Shown here: piece by piece, positions 35,401 through 44,036 of the stretch
Position numbering within the stretch: position 1 is the first letter of the stretch
How the letters are laid out: each line of letters starts with the position of its first letter
Source: Candidatus Methanoperedens sp.
Lineage (GTDB): Archaea; Halobacteriota; Methanosarcinia; Methanosarcinales; Methanoperedenaceae
Length of the DNA stretch: 64,000 nt
NCBI GenBank assembly: GCA_012026795.1
Contig: VEPM01000010.1
Span: forward strand, 1-64,000
Reading direction: 5' to 3'
Position numbers and translations under genes: made by a program
The notes under the pieces: generated by a model
Database searches by the model: none
Seen by the model: the letters and a program-made list of their open reading frames with translations, nothing else
Told to the model about the DNA's origin: nothing

Positions 35401-38400
35401 TGGAACCAGAACTGGGTATATATTTCATTGTTCTGGTTGTCCTTTGCTTTAAGTATCATCGAATAACCGCCCTGGCCCCAGCCTGTTGTGTTGACTGAGA
35501 CGTTCATCCTGTTGACTGCCATTTGCTGGGTCGTTGTAATCTCCGCCATCTGCGACTTATTGCGATATATTGCCATCTGCATGCCTTCCTGCATCACCTT
35601 TTCAACAGTGATGTTGGTGATATTGTGCGAAATCGCACCGCCGAATTTATCACCTGATGCCACTACAGTAAAATTCAGGTAGCCTGATGTTGAAAATTCA
35701 TATTTCCCATAGGTATCTATCCATGCAATGAAGGGTGTCACATGTACCCATGCATATCCCACTTCAGTTGAAGAGCCGTCGTTCGCTTCGAACACGAATT
35801 CATAATCCCCGCCTTTAGAAAGGCCGGGATGTTCATAAGTATATGTTCCATTGATCTGTCCTATAAGGACATCAGTATCATTGAATACGGATGGCGGGGT
35901 CATCATTTCCCAATCGCCCATTGAGTTTATCCTGGTCAATGTCACATTTGCGCTCTTGTTCTGGAAATTGCTGTTAAAAGCATTCAAACTGAACTGGATC
36001 GGCTTATTTACGGCTGCATCCCATGAAGTTGAATATGCAAAGAAGATGAAATTGCGGACTTCGAACCAGCCATTTCCGTAATCTGTCACACCTTCCTGGG
36101 TGGTCATTTTAATCCTGACGTTATAAAAACCGGATTTCAATGTGCCTGTGGGATCAATTGTAACTGTTACCATGCCGTTGCTGTCTGTTGTGAATGAAGT
36201 CTGTGAGGAATTTAACGGCACATTTTCCCCTGTCATCCCATATCTCACGTTCTGGACTTCAATAGAAGCACCCGATACATTATTCCCGCTCATGTCTTCC
36301 ACATATACTGACAGGTTGATGTCGTCATTCCCGCCGAATGTTTTGAACATCCCGGTTCCTGTGTTATAGACCGGTCTTGCCATTATTGTATATGATTTTT
36401 CATCGAACCAGCCGTTCCCGATCACCGTTTTCGACGTCCCGTTGACTGTCGCGTTTATCCAGAACTTGACAAAGTGGAATCCCAGGTATGAATCATTGAC
36501 CTGGAATTTTAATGCCTTTACCTGTCCCATATATGGGATTTCGATAGTCTCCAGGGTGGAGTTCATCATAAACTGGGTTACGACATCGTCTGCGCTTTCG
36601 CTAAATACCTCCACAAGCCCTGCGTCATTTATCCTGTCCGCTGTCAGTTGTTCTCCAGTTGACGGATCAAAAGCCATTATGAGTAGCCTTGCATAAGCTC
36701 CTGGAGCTATCCTGGGATTGAACCAGCCATTCTTGTTGACGGGTTCACCGCGAACGAAAATATCCTGTACGGAAATACTGGTCTTTACTATTGTCCACTG
36801 TGTCAGGTTCACCTGTACAACAATATCGTATATGCCATTGGATGCAGGCGCTGTAAAGTTAATGATAGTTACGTTATCACCCATTTTCCGCTTGATCTCA
36901 TCCTGGACATCTACTGGCACATTCTTATATGAATAAAATGTTGTGAGATTCATGACAGCCCAGTTCGTATTTTCAGACTTTCCGCGATCATTCGTGATAT
37001 TCAATTTGAATTGTGAACGATCAAGACCACCTGTCATGTTATTGATGTCCAGCCTGATGCCATTTCCAAGGTCGGTCCCGGCAAGCAGGAGAAACGCTTC
37101 TTTTCCGGGTGCAAAACCATCGCTTTCATCGTTTTCTTTTGAAACGGCTTTCAGGAAGAGATCGTATGCTTTCAGGTTATAATTGGTATAGGCATATTGT
37201 GTCTGCGAGCCTATAACTGCTTTGTATTTTACGTTATACGTATCAAGAGGAGCATCGGCTGGAATAGTATAATTGGCCATATATGAGCCTGTAGAACTGT
37301 CATAGGCCAATGTAAGATTATAGCTCATAGATGGTCCTGAGATGGAAGCGGTCACCGCTGCAGTGGATATGGGTTCACCGCTTGACCTGTTCTTCAGGTA
37401 AGCAACTGCAATGAACGTTTCACTCCTGGAAAAAGTATGTTTGGCTTTATTCTCCTGGGAAAGCAGATCCCCGAACATTTCCACAGGATCTACTACAAAA
37501 GACAGGTGGCCGACATTTCCTGCAATAAGGTGATTGACACCTGCCTCTGTGGGTACGCTGATGTTTGTTGTCCCTATTCCGTTTATGTTCGTTGTCACGT
37601 TGGTCGTAGTGGAGGTGCCGTCGCTCTTAATGAAGTTCAGTGGAATGACTATGCTGTCAAGAGGGATATTTGTGGCGTTTATTGCAAGTAGTGTCACATT
37701 TACGGATTGGCCCCCTGAAAATGAGGGGACGACCGGACGGGCAAGAACTATCTGGGTTTCATTATGAATATAAATAATAGTATAGGTGCTGGTATTCAAT
37801 TTGATCTTTGAACCTTCTACAAGGTTTCCGACAACTGCATTCCCTGAGGTGTCTGATGTCAGGTTCATATCAGAATCATCGTCTAAATAGGCAATATTAT
37901 CATCAGAAACAAGGAAATAATATGTATTGCCATTAAAGCTGATATTTCCGCCGGTTTTTCCTGAAGCAAGCGGCCCGGTGATGTTCGGAATATTCAGGTC
38001 ATCTGAAAGCGGGACTGTAAGGACATTGCTTTCAGTCAGGACGATTTTTATGGTTTTGGGATCATTTATCCCAAGAACATTGAAATTAAGCCATGGAGAA
38101 ATTATACCTGATCCTGTATCAACAGCCGCGATCGTGTATTCCCCCGAACTCGAAGGCGCTGGTATTGTAGTGGAGAACAAACCGTCAACTGCGTAAATAG
38201 TTGTATTTGCGGTTTCATTTGCAGGTTCCGGAAATTGATCACCCTGCCAGATGACTATTTTTACCTGGCCAGATGAATTGCCATCGAGTATTTCCCCTGA
38301 AATACTTATGAGATCTCCTGAAGCGTATGTTCTTGAATCTATTCCGAATTTTTGAATTGATGTTGCTAAAGCCACAGGATTCATCAATATTAACATCACA

Positions 38401-38474
38401 AAAATAATCATAGCAAGTAAAACCGATCTTGGTATCATGCTATTCAAATGTGTTCTCTTACCATAACCTGTCAT
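32445..38474 (-). CDS. giant secreted surface protein (2009 residues)
   Basis: A very long, Asn/Thr/Ser-rich protein with many N-x-S/T sites, consistent with heavy glycosylation. The signal peptide is near residues 13-38 (start could be Met13, MIPRSVLLAM). The body is a chain of beta-sandwich modules; phrases such as NGWF(D/E)..., GxFSTTIPAPSSSG and AGLVEVFSES recur as Ig-like or carboxypeptidase-regulatory-like units. The C-terminus is a Gly-rich tail (GGPGGSGGGGGGEK) with no membrane helix. It overlaps the PGF-pre-PGF gene, so the two proteins are likely made together, with the second perhaps serving as anchor. Function unknown: S-layer, adhesin or sheath component. Confidence 0.85.
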   Translation of the reverse strand: MTGYGKRTHLNSMIPRSVLLAMIIFVMLILMNPVALATSIQKFGIDSRTYASGDLISISGEILDGNSSGQVKIVIWQGDQFPEPANETANTTIYAVDGLFSTTIPAPSSSGEYTIAAVDTGSGIISPWLNFNVLGINDPKTIKIVLTESNVLTVPLSDDLNIPNITGPLASGKTGGNISFNGNTYYFLVSDDNIAYLDDDSDMNLTSDTSGNAVVGNLVEGSKIKLNTSTYTIIYIHNETQIVLARPVVPSFSGGQSVNVTLLAINATNIPLDSIVIPLNFIKSDGTSTTTNVTTNINGIGTTNISVPTEAGVNHLIAGNVGHLSFVVDPVEMFGDLLSQENKAKHTFSRSETFIAVAYLKNRSSGEPISTAAVTASISGPSMSYNLTLAYDSSTGSYMANYTIPADAPLDTYNVKYKAVIGSQTQYAYTNYNLKAYDLFLKAVSKENDESDGFAPGKEAFLLLAGTDLGNGIRLDINNMTGGLDRSQFKLNITNDRGKSENTNWAVMNLTTFYSYKNVPVDVQDEIKRKMGDNVTIINFTAPASNGIYDIVVQVNLTQWTIVKTSISVQDIFVRGEPVNKNGWFNPRIAPGAYARLLIMAFDPSTGEQLTADRINDAGLVEVFSESADDVVTQFMMNSTLETIEIPYMGQVKALKFQVNDSYLGFHFVKFWINATVNGTSKTVIGNGWFDEKSYTIMARPVYNTGTGMFKTFGGNDDINLSVYVEDMSGNNVSGASIEVQNVRYGMTGENVPLNSSQTSFTTDSNGMVTVTIDPTGTLKSGFYNVRIKMTTQEGVTDYGNGWFEVRNFIFFAYSTSWDAAVNKPIQFSLNAFNSNFQNKSANVTLTRINSMGDWEMMTPPSVFNDTDVLIGQINGTYTYEHPGLSKGGDYEFVFEANDGSSTEVGYAWVHVTPFIAWIDTYGKYEFSTSGYLNFTVVASGDKFGGAISHNITNITVEKVMQEGMQMAIYRNKSQMAEITTTQQMAVNRMNVSVNTTGWGQGGYSMILKAKDNQNNEIYTQFWFQLKLASVTVPELMRVTINGGQFHTNTTAINATSDIIANRDKFTSIGAITAGKASSRNFSGNPDEREFTMIAGNGNDQVVDIWNHSLVPYFAMAAIDTVNNTVYMEFENQSEPRDQYYNLSDNTTTQVFNASVGDSFTDYTGRTWEITEITSDGTIKLQGINTLKNGLMVSPSVMAGSKSGKFLMGNIYDEEWRNVDLDGDGQYYGNERYNILMLDSVDAGIYDKVYISNISNFSSGTYIDASSGNGVQFGGDPIYLLSNKYTSGAYMLDFTTYRKGWGGMNLGTFANGSVIKIPVLVLEPDGTPVSGSNVSIDFLMDESRLHYPLTGVNSTTDSKGLTIISINSTANTMPTGAWMIYYNASIDGSYATADEDMFWEMPRFELRNFMVTGALGIPGRIDLTKLSDNITSDGLPGNNMLLGFGDEIEFQRGIGTWWNDGAKYQLEYPFERWYFNNTTQGFNYSTDWGTTMYPGNGTLINSSSAKNVITYNVTLINKTGDHLILGLGMYEYQMWLFNVTSIGAGSTTINMSYKGWPWTMPGGSPGGPGPIVQTFSTGMNWWIGGLDFTVEAIYQSNNTVVLRLNRPVLVGEVNSASELMDNYNANGELEKMRGSVNKVTFNSMDYLVYGYEDKAPTSADGMQFGRDTMDRVLVENLTNSSSNVYRIGEPIPELNNYYAASAPEWGGRLVLLNNSTTQVFPIPQWGADAPIYYTGKFSDEDIGADLATMGGGGGNMPAGNISSDKRYSILMFDTIPNGFNFPTQAMYDDDPDLTQLEDWGGQSPASYDMYGPERGYGDAFPMGMFDPMNPIYVNMSERGSWDIGTGNMESYPMAIPTIKINGTLRAMTFIQKQDFDKNDSITLYVAAKDFKGTPINGTAVLTKIKMSFGGSFNRGPFDDLPKTWDIANVNVTLIEGEGLIRVNDSEMPADLKAGGSHDFSFGEFTAFIDVTDNDNAGRTETLKKNFYIMDKDAPKGGPGGSGGGGGGEK

Positions 38475-38637
38475 AATAATACGTCCTCATCAGTCAAGTT
38501 TTTTTCATACTGTTCCATAAAGCCTTTTTAACGGTTAATGGGACATCATCACATCATAATAATTATGGTAATGATTAATAAAGTTATCGGTTATCTAACT
38601 AAAGCCTTCCATGAGTAGGTTGATATTGCCCGCTGTC

Positions 38638-41600
38638 TCATTTTCTCTGTTGCCTGGACAGGAAAAACACATAACACAATAATACCAGGGTACTAATTTC
38701 AAAGCCTGGCGCTTTCTTATCCGGACCTGCGACCAGCGTAACATTTTCAGCTGGACCGGGTTCCACATTTTTGAAAGATGAAGACGATGAAAATTGCGTT
38801 TCTGTGCCTCTTGTTCCTGTTATTGCAAAATTTGCAAATGACCGGGTACTGGCATCGTAATATGAATAAATGTTATCTTTTGTAACCTCATTTGTTTCAA
38901 GCTCTCTCCAATCGCTGCCATCCCACATGACCATTTTGATGTTTGTGATACTGTTGCTATCAAGCCATGAGTTCAATACCCTGAACCTGATAATACCTTC
39001 TTTTATATTTTTTGGCCTGTTAAAAGTTGATGATCCTACCCAGATATTAATATTTTTATATATATTTCCCGGGGGTTTATTCTTTACCATTGTTGAATTA
39101 GACCTGAGGACTTCTATGCTTGCAGTTATATCACCAAAACTGGTATTACCTGTAATATTAACAAACATTACAGGATTGCTGTTGTTCTTGAACATGTAGG
39201 AAGTCACTTTGTCTTTATAGATCGACAGGTCGTATTTTTCAGTTACTTCGATATTGGAATAATTTTCACCTGAAGCGCCGCCCCCGCCTCCACCTCCGCC
39301 TCCGCCGCCTGATGAAACGGTTTGCTGTGATGGCGGTGTATAAAGGTTGCCACCTATTGCAAATTCGCTAAGGTTTGTAAGGTTGGCCCAGACAAAATTA
39401 TTGATAGTATCTACGCCAGCATCATTTACGTATGAAGGTGAACCCGGGCCGGAAAGTTTATCCCACAGGGATGAGGTGGTATTCCACCTGTATAATCGTA
39501 AAGAACTCTCCACAAAAGAGCTTACATCTGCATTCGTATAATTTACTGAGAGAACTACATACGTCAGGTTATTCCGGATTTCCTGGCTTGCATTTACAAG
39601 CACATATATGCCGGGATTTGTGATATTAAGTTCCGGTGATGAGATATTTACCCGCGATTGTGTAATGTTTATTGCGCCATAGCTTGTGTTATAGGTGAAT
39701 AAGCGCAGCGTTGTGTTGGATGCGGGAGCATATACTACAGTATCATTATTTGCGTTTGTTTCCACACTTGTATTAATTGTCATGAGAACAGTAACGAATT
39801 GTTTTATCCGGGTGCTGTTCGTGTTCCCTGTAGTATCGTTCGCAATTATGGTTACATTAAAGCGGCCGTATTGTACTGTATCAGTGAAATTGTAATAGGA
39901 TAAATTGCCATTGCCAGGATTCATAGGATAATTTATTGACGTGCCATTCGGATATGTCACACGTGAGAAAACTTCACTTGCATTGACTTCACTTCCCAGG
40001 TCGCCAGAAGTGATGTTCGCTGTAATATTTACGGAGTCTGTTACATTCACAAATACTGATGAAACGGAAACATCAGTTACTGAAGGGGGTGTGTTGTCAA
40101 CTGAAACGTTAATGTACTCGCTGCTATTGATGTTGCTTGCATTATCGGAAAATAGGACATTCAGGGAATAATTCCCATCATCTACTGATCTATCTAATGT
40201 TACATTTCCCTTCCAGAAACCTGAATTGTTAGTGAGCGTTATTATTCCTGTGTTGTTTATTAAAGACACATTCACAGATGCATTTTTCAGACCTGATGAA
40301 GTGGAGTTGACTGAAGGATCGACCGCAGAGATATTTAGCTGTATTATGCCGCCTGTTTTTGCTGCTGTACCGCGCTGGTAGGAGACCGGGTTGATGGTTA
40401 CATACGGGGCTTTTGTATCTACAATAAAAGACCATGAATAAATCAGCGATTTTGAGTCGTTATTTGTGGCATTTATTGATATATTAACCCGTCCATCGCT
40501 ATAAGGAACAGTCGTTACATTCTGTATCCTGTATCCATTAGATATGGGAGTATTTGAAAAAGAGACATAAGAACCATTAATTATCATTTCTGTTGAGGAA
40601 AGGTTCACTCCTGAAACAGTATCGGTTATGTTTACTGCTACATTTGTAGTGTTGTTATTCGTGTATGAATTATTAGTGGGGAACTCATTGCTTGCAGAAG
40701 GAGGAAGAAAATCCAGTGCCCCTGAAATTACAAGAGCAAAGGGCTGGGGTCCCTGGGGAATATTTGTCCCATTTATTCTTATTGTGTATAGCCCAAGCGG
40801 TGGGGATACCAGTTCGACCTGTTCTACATTGTTCCTGATATCCGGCGCACCATTCCCGTAATACGTCCCATTGGGGCCTGTTACTGTCAGGTCAAGGTTA
40901 TTCACGAGTGTAATACCTGCATAAGGAACTCCAGGATAATCTGACCATACAAGAGTTACTCTAAATGGCTCGGAGCTATTGCTGATTTCGTAACTTACAT
41001 TCCAGTATTGCCAAGTGCTCAGTCCTGTGCTATTATCATAATATCGCATAATTCGCGGCAATGCCGGGAACAGGGAATTTTCGATATCCACACGCCCCCA
41101 GCCCTGGGCATTCTTTGGCAAACTCATATTAATAGCACCATTTATTAGTGTTGCTTTTATCAGTGCGGCGCTAGGTGAAATGGACTTGTTGTTAACATAA
41201 TACTGCCTTACAAGTGCTGCTGTGCCTGCAACTATCGGCGTTGCCATGCTTGTGCCGCTGTCATACGCATAATATGAATCAAAAACACCCCAGGAATATG
41301 AAGCACTTGGTTTGCTTGACCGTGTAGAAATAACATAAGTTCCTGGCGCCACGACATCCGGTTTTATCCTGTTATCATCAGTGAATCCCCTACTGCTAAA
41401 GTAAGCAATGTCATTCACATTGTCAGAGTAAAATCCTCCTTCAATCCTGAGATTCTCTGATGCCCCAACCGCAATTGCATTTTTTGCAGTAGCCGGAGGA
41501 AGAACCGTATTACCTCCTGAAACCCCTTCATTTCCCGCTGCAAAAACAATAAGCATATCAGGATTATCCCACATGAAACTATCAACATATTGAGAATCAG

Positions 41601-42729
41601 AAATGTAATCACCAAATGGTGGATCGAATAGATCACTTAATCCCCAACTGTTACTATGAATTTTTGCTCCATCATTGTATGCTTCCTGAAAAAGTGAGGA
41701 AAGGTCAATAGGGAAAATCAACTTCCCATTCATTGAGGGATTTGGCCCATCATACTCCATAGCTTGAAATACAAGGCGAGCTTCAGGCGCCATACCTGTA
41801 TATTTACCATTTGATTGTGAACCGTTTCCAAGAATTGATCCTGTGACATGAGTTCCATGACCATTATTATCCTCTGCACCGCTATCTCCGTAGGCAGACC
41901 ACCAGGCATGCAAAGCTGCAATCCTTCCTTCAATATCATCGTGCATCGTTGCATCGTTAACTCCCATATCCAGCCCGGTATCAGCCACAGCCACGATCTG
42001 CCCCGCGCCAGTCAACCCATGCGTATTCCTGACAGAATATGCTGTTGTTATATTGGCCGCAACATCATTCATAAGAACAGGCTGCACATATTTTTCTATC
42101 CAGCTCACCCCGTTTATCCGTGCAACATCAGGAACCTTCGTTTTTGTTATCCTGACCCTGATCCTGTCCCCTGAATTACTGATTATTTCGCCGCCAAGTC
42201 CTGTTGTTTCATCCGATACACGCTGGTTATCCGCGGCATCAAACAGGAGAACCGTAATATTTTCATTTACTGGCTCTTGTCCCATAATTCCGGATGATGA
42301 GGAAAGCGCGGGGCTTATCCTGTATCCTGGCTCATATATCCCGACCCACTTCACCGGATCCAGCGCCTCCACCTGTGATTTTACAGATGAATTCATCATG
42401 ACTATAAAAGCATTATTGGGAACATAATCATACAGGACTGCGCCCGAAGCGCGCAAAGCCTGCTTCCACTCCTCTTTTGTGTATCCTTTGAATTGTACGA
42501 GATAGTACCCATTCTCATCAATTTGATTTTGCGAAATAGCAGTATTCTGAACAACTTTTGAGGGCTGCGGGAGGGATGTATCAATTCTTGCGTTCTTTAA
42601 GAGAATAGCATTGTTATCGTCGCGATCTAAATTATCCGGAACCGGACTTGAGCTTGCAGATATAATTAAAATTATCAGGAAGAAAGATATTATTAATGTT
42701 ATTGTTAATGTTTTTTTATAATTTGACAT
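38638..42729 (-). CDS. secreted subtilisin-like protease with PGF-pre-PGF domain and PGF-CTERM-like tail
   Basis: A 1363-residue S8-family protease. After a signal peptide (about 8-27) and a propeptide-like region, the catalytic Asp (VAVADTGLDMG, about 249), His (NNGHGTHVTG, about 292), oxyanion Asn (FAAGNEG, about 399) and Ser (GTSMATPIVAG, about 491) are intact. A P-domain-like sandwich (about 580-670), several Ig-like repeats, a poly-Gly linker and a PGF-pre-PGF domain follow. The C-terminus APGFEISTLVLLCYVFFL plus basic end matches a PGF-CTERM sorting signal, processed by an archaeosortase. It should be anchored on the outer surface. Confidence 0.92.
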   Translation of the reverse strand: MSNYKKTLTITLIISFFLIILIISASSSPVPDNLDRDDNNAILLKNARIDTSLPQPSKVVQNTAISQNQIDENGYYLVQFKGYTKEEWKQALRASGAVLYDYVPNNAFIVMMNSSVKSQVEALDPVKWVGIYEPGYRISPALSSSSGIMGQEPVNENITVLLFDAADNQRVSDETTGLGGEIISNSGDRIRVRITKTKVPDVARINGVSWIEKYVQPVLMNDVAANITTAYSVRNTHGLTGAGQIVAVADTGLDMGVNDATMHDDIEGRIAALHAWWSAYGDSGAEDNNGHGTHVTGSILGNGSQSNGKYTGMAPEARLVFQAMEYDGPNPSMNGKLIFPIDLSSLFQEAYNDGAKIHSNSWGLSDLFDPPFGDYISDSQYVDSFMWDNPDMLIVFAAGNEGVSGGNTVLPPATAKNAIAVGASENLRIEGGFYSDNVNDIAYFSSRGFTDDNRIKPDVVAPGTYVISTRSSKPSASYSWGVFDSYYAYDSGTSMATPIVAGTAALVRQYYVNNKSISPSAALIKATLINGAINMSLPKNAQGWGRVDIENSLFPALPRIMRYYDNSTGLSTWQYWNVSYEISNSSEPFRVTLVWSDYPGVPYAGITLVNNLDLTVTGPNGTYYGNGAPDIRNNVEQVELVSPPLGLYTIRINGTNIPQGPQPFALVISGALDFLPPSASNEFPTNNSYTNNNTTNVAVNITDTVSGVNLSSTEMIINGSYVSFSNTPISNGYRIQNVTTVPYSDGRVNISINATNNDSKSLIYSWSFIVDTKAPYVTINPVSYQRGTAAKTGGIIQLNISAVDPSVNSTSSGLKNASVNVSLINNTGIITLTNNSGFWKGNVTLDRSVDDGNYSLNVLFSDNASNINSSEYINVSVDNTPPSVTDVSVSSVFVNVTDSVNITANITSGDLGSEVNASEVFSRVTYPNGTSINYPMNPGNGNLSYYNFTDTVQYGRFNVTIIANDTTGNTNSTRIKQFVTVLMTINTSVETNANNDTVVYAPASNTTLRLFTYNTSYGAINITQSRVNISSPELNITNPGIYVLVNASQEIRNNLTYVVLSVNYTNADVSSFVESSLRLYRWNTTSSLWDKLSGPGSPSYVNDAGVDTINNFVWANLTNLSEFAIGGNLYTPPSQQTVSSGGGGGGGGGGGASGENYSNIEVTEKYDLSIYKDKVTSYMFKNNSNPVMFVNITGNTSFGDITASIEVLRSNSTMVKNKPPGNIYKNINIWVGSSTFNRPKNIKEGIIRFRVLNSWLDSNSITNIKMVMWDGSDWRELETNEVTKDNIYSYYDASTRSFANFAITGTRGTETQFSSSSSFKNVEPGPAENVTLVAGPDKKAPGFEISTLVLLCYVFFLSRQQRK

Positions 42730-42936
42730 TAAAATCCCTCCAGTTAATCAATGATAATAACTATGATAATTACCAATTAATGATGTTCTTTCCCCTTAAT
42801 AATCTTATGCAACATTTTTTCAATCTTTCAGAACGTTTAACAATTAATCCTGTATGCGATCAATCAGAATAACAAAAACCAGTTTTCTTTCAGGCGCGCT
42901 AATTTTTGATGCTTTTGTTTCATCTGGCATATTAAC

Positions 42937-42963
42937 CACAGATGAACACAGATTAACACAGAT
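42937..42963. repeat. CCACAGATGAACACAGAT-type interspersed motif
   Basis: A direct-repeat-like run (CACAGATGAACACAGATTAA then CACAGAT) lies in the 400-base gap between the subtilase and nop5. From memory this motif recurs in intergenic DNA of methanogens and many bacteria. The rest of 42730-43130 is AT-rich, probably holding the divergent promoters, and I see no gene in it. Confidence 0.35.
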
Positions 42964-43130
42964 AAGCGTCATGATTTTGGGCGCGCAACAATTTATATAT
43001 CTGTGGTTCCTTTATTCATTGACCATAATAACTATATTTATTATATATAAAATATGTAAATGTTGTGTTTATTCCAAACGTAATTTCATAATTATGAAAG
43101 TTTTAGTACTTTCAGGTAAGATACAGGCCC

Positions 43131-44030
43131 ATGCAAATTCGAACATGGTTCGGTATTTTCAATGTAGAAAATAACACCATCATAAGTGCCGAAATATTCC
43201 CGAAAGACCTTTCTTCAATCACTAAACGACTCCTCCATGAACCCCTCCTGTTAAGAGGAAATGTCGCAGGTTCGGACCTTCGCAGACTGGCTATAAAATA
43301 TGGTTTTGCAGGTTCGGGTGATGAATATGATAAATTGCTCCATGAACTCGAAATCATGCTTGCAAAAGAACAGGTTGCTCAAACCGTGACACCCGACAGG
43401 CGGATAATCGCTGCTGTTGAAGCTATCGATGATCTTAATGAGACAGGTAACGTCCTTTCAGAAAGATTGAAGGAATGGTACATCATGAATTTTGAGGATA
43501 CGATTTTGAAAGGTGAAGAACTTGCCCGAAAAATTATTGAGATGGACGAACAGGGAAGAGCCGCTGACCTGGAAATAATGCAAAGCTTCTCTTTGAGCCT
43601 TGTGGCATTGTATGAAACACGAAACCGTATCGAAGAATACCTGAAAGAAAACATGCCGCTGATAGCGCCAAATATAACAAGTATCACAGGACATATACTC
43701 GGGGCGCGCCTGTTAAGTATCGCAGGGAGCCTTGAAAAGCTTGCTTCCATGCCTTCTGGCACGATACAGGTAATAGGTGCGAACAATGCGCTTTTCAAAC
43801 ACCTGAAGGGTAAAGCCCCATCACCGAAACATGGTGTTATTTTCAGGCATCCGATCATCAATACTGCCCCAAAATGGCAGCGCGGGAAGATCGCACGGGT
43901 GCTTGCAGCTAAAATATCCCTTGCTTCAAGATATGACCTTTATTCAGGCGATGTAAAAGAAGATTTGCAGCGGGAATTAATGTTAAAGGTTGATGCTATC
44001 AGGAAAAAACCTACAAGGCAAAAGAAATAA
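43131..44030 (+). CDS. nop5: C/D-box RNP core protein Nop5
   Basis: A 299-residue archaeal Nop5 (Nop56/58), the scaffold of C/D-box sRNP complexes that guide 2'-O-methylation of rRNA. After an N-terminal domain that binds fibrillarin (about 1-110) comes a coiled-coil (about 110-170) and the NOP domain with APNITSITGHILGARLLSIAG, ASMPSGTIQVIGA and PKHGVIFRHPIIN. The basic tail (RKKPTRQKK) is usual. Fibrillarin, which is normally next to nop5, is not downstream here: the next gene converges and is cooS. Confidence 0.95.
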   Translation: MQIRTWFGIFNVENNTIISAEIFPKDLSSITKRLLHEPLLLRGNVAGSDLRRLAIKYGFAGSGDEYDKLLHELEIMLAKEQVAQTVTPDRRIIAAVEAIDDLNETGNVLSERLKEWYIMNFEDTILKGEELARKIIEMDEQGRAADLEIMQSFSLSLVALYETRNRIEEYLKENMPLIAPNITSITGHILGARLLSIAGSLEKLASMPSGTIQVIGANNALFKHLKGKAPSPKHGVIFRHPIINTAPKWQRGKIARVLAAKISLASRYDLYSGDVKEDLQRELMLKVDAIRKKPTRQKK

Positions 44031-44036
44031 TTACTA

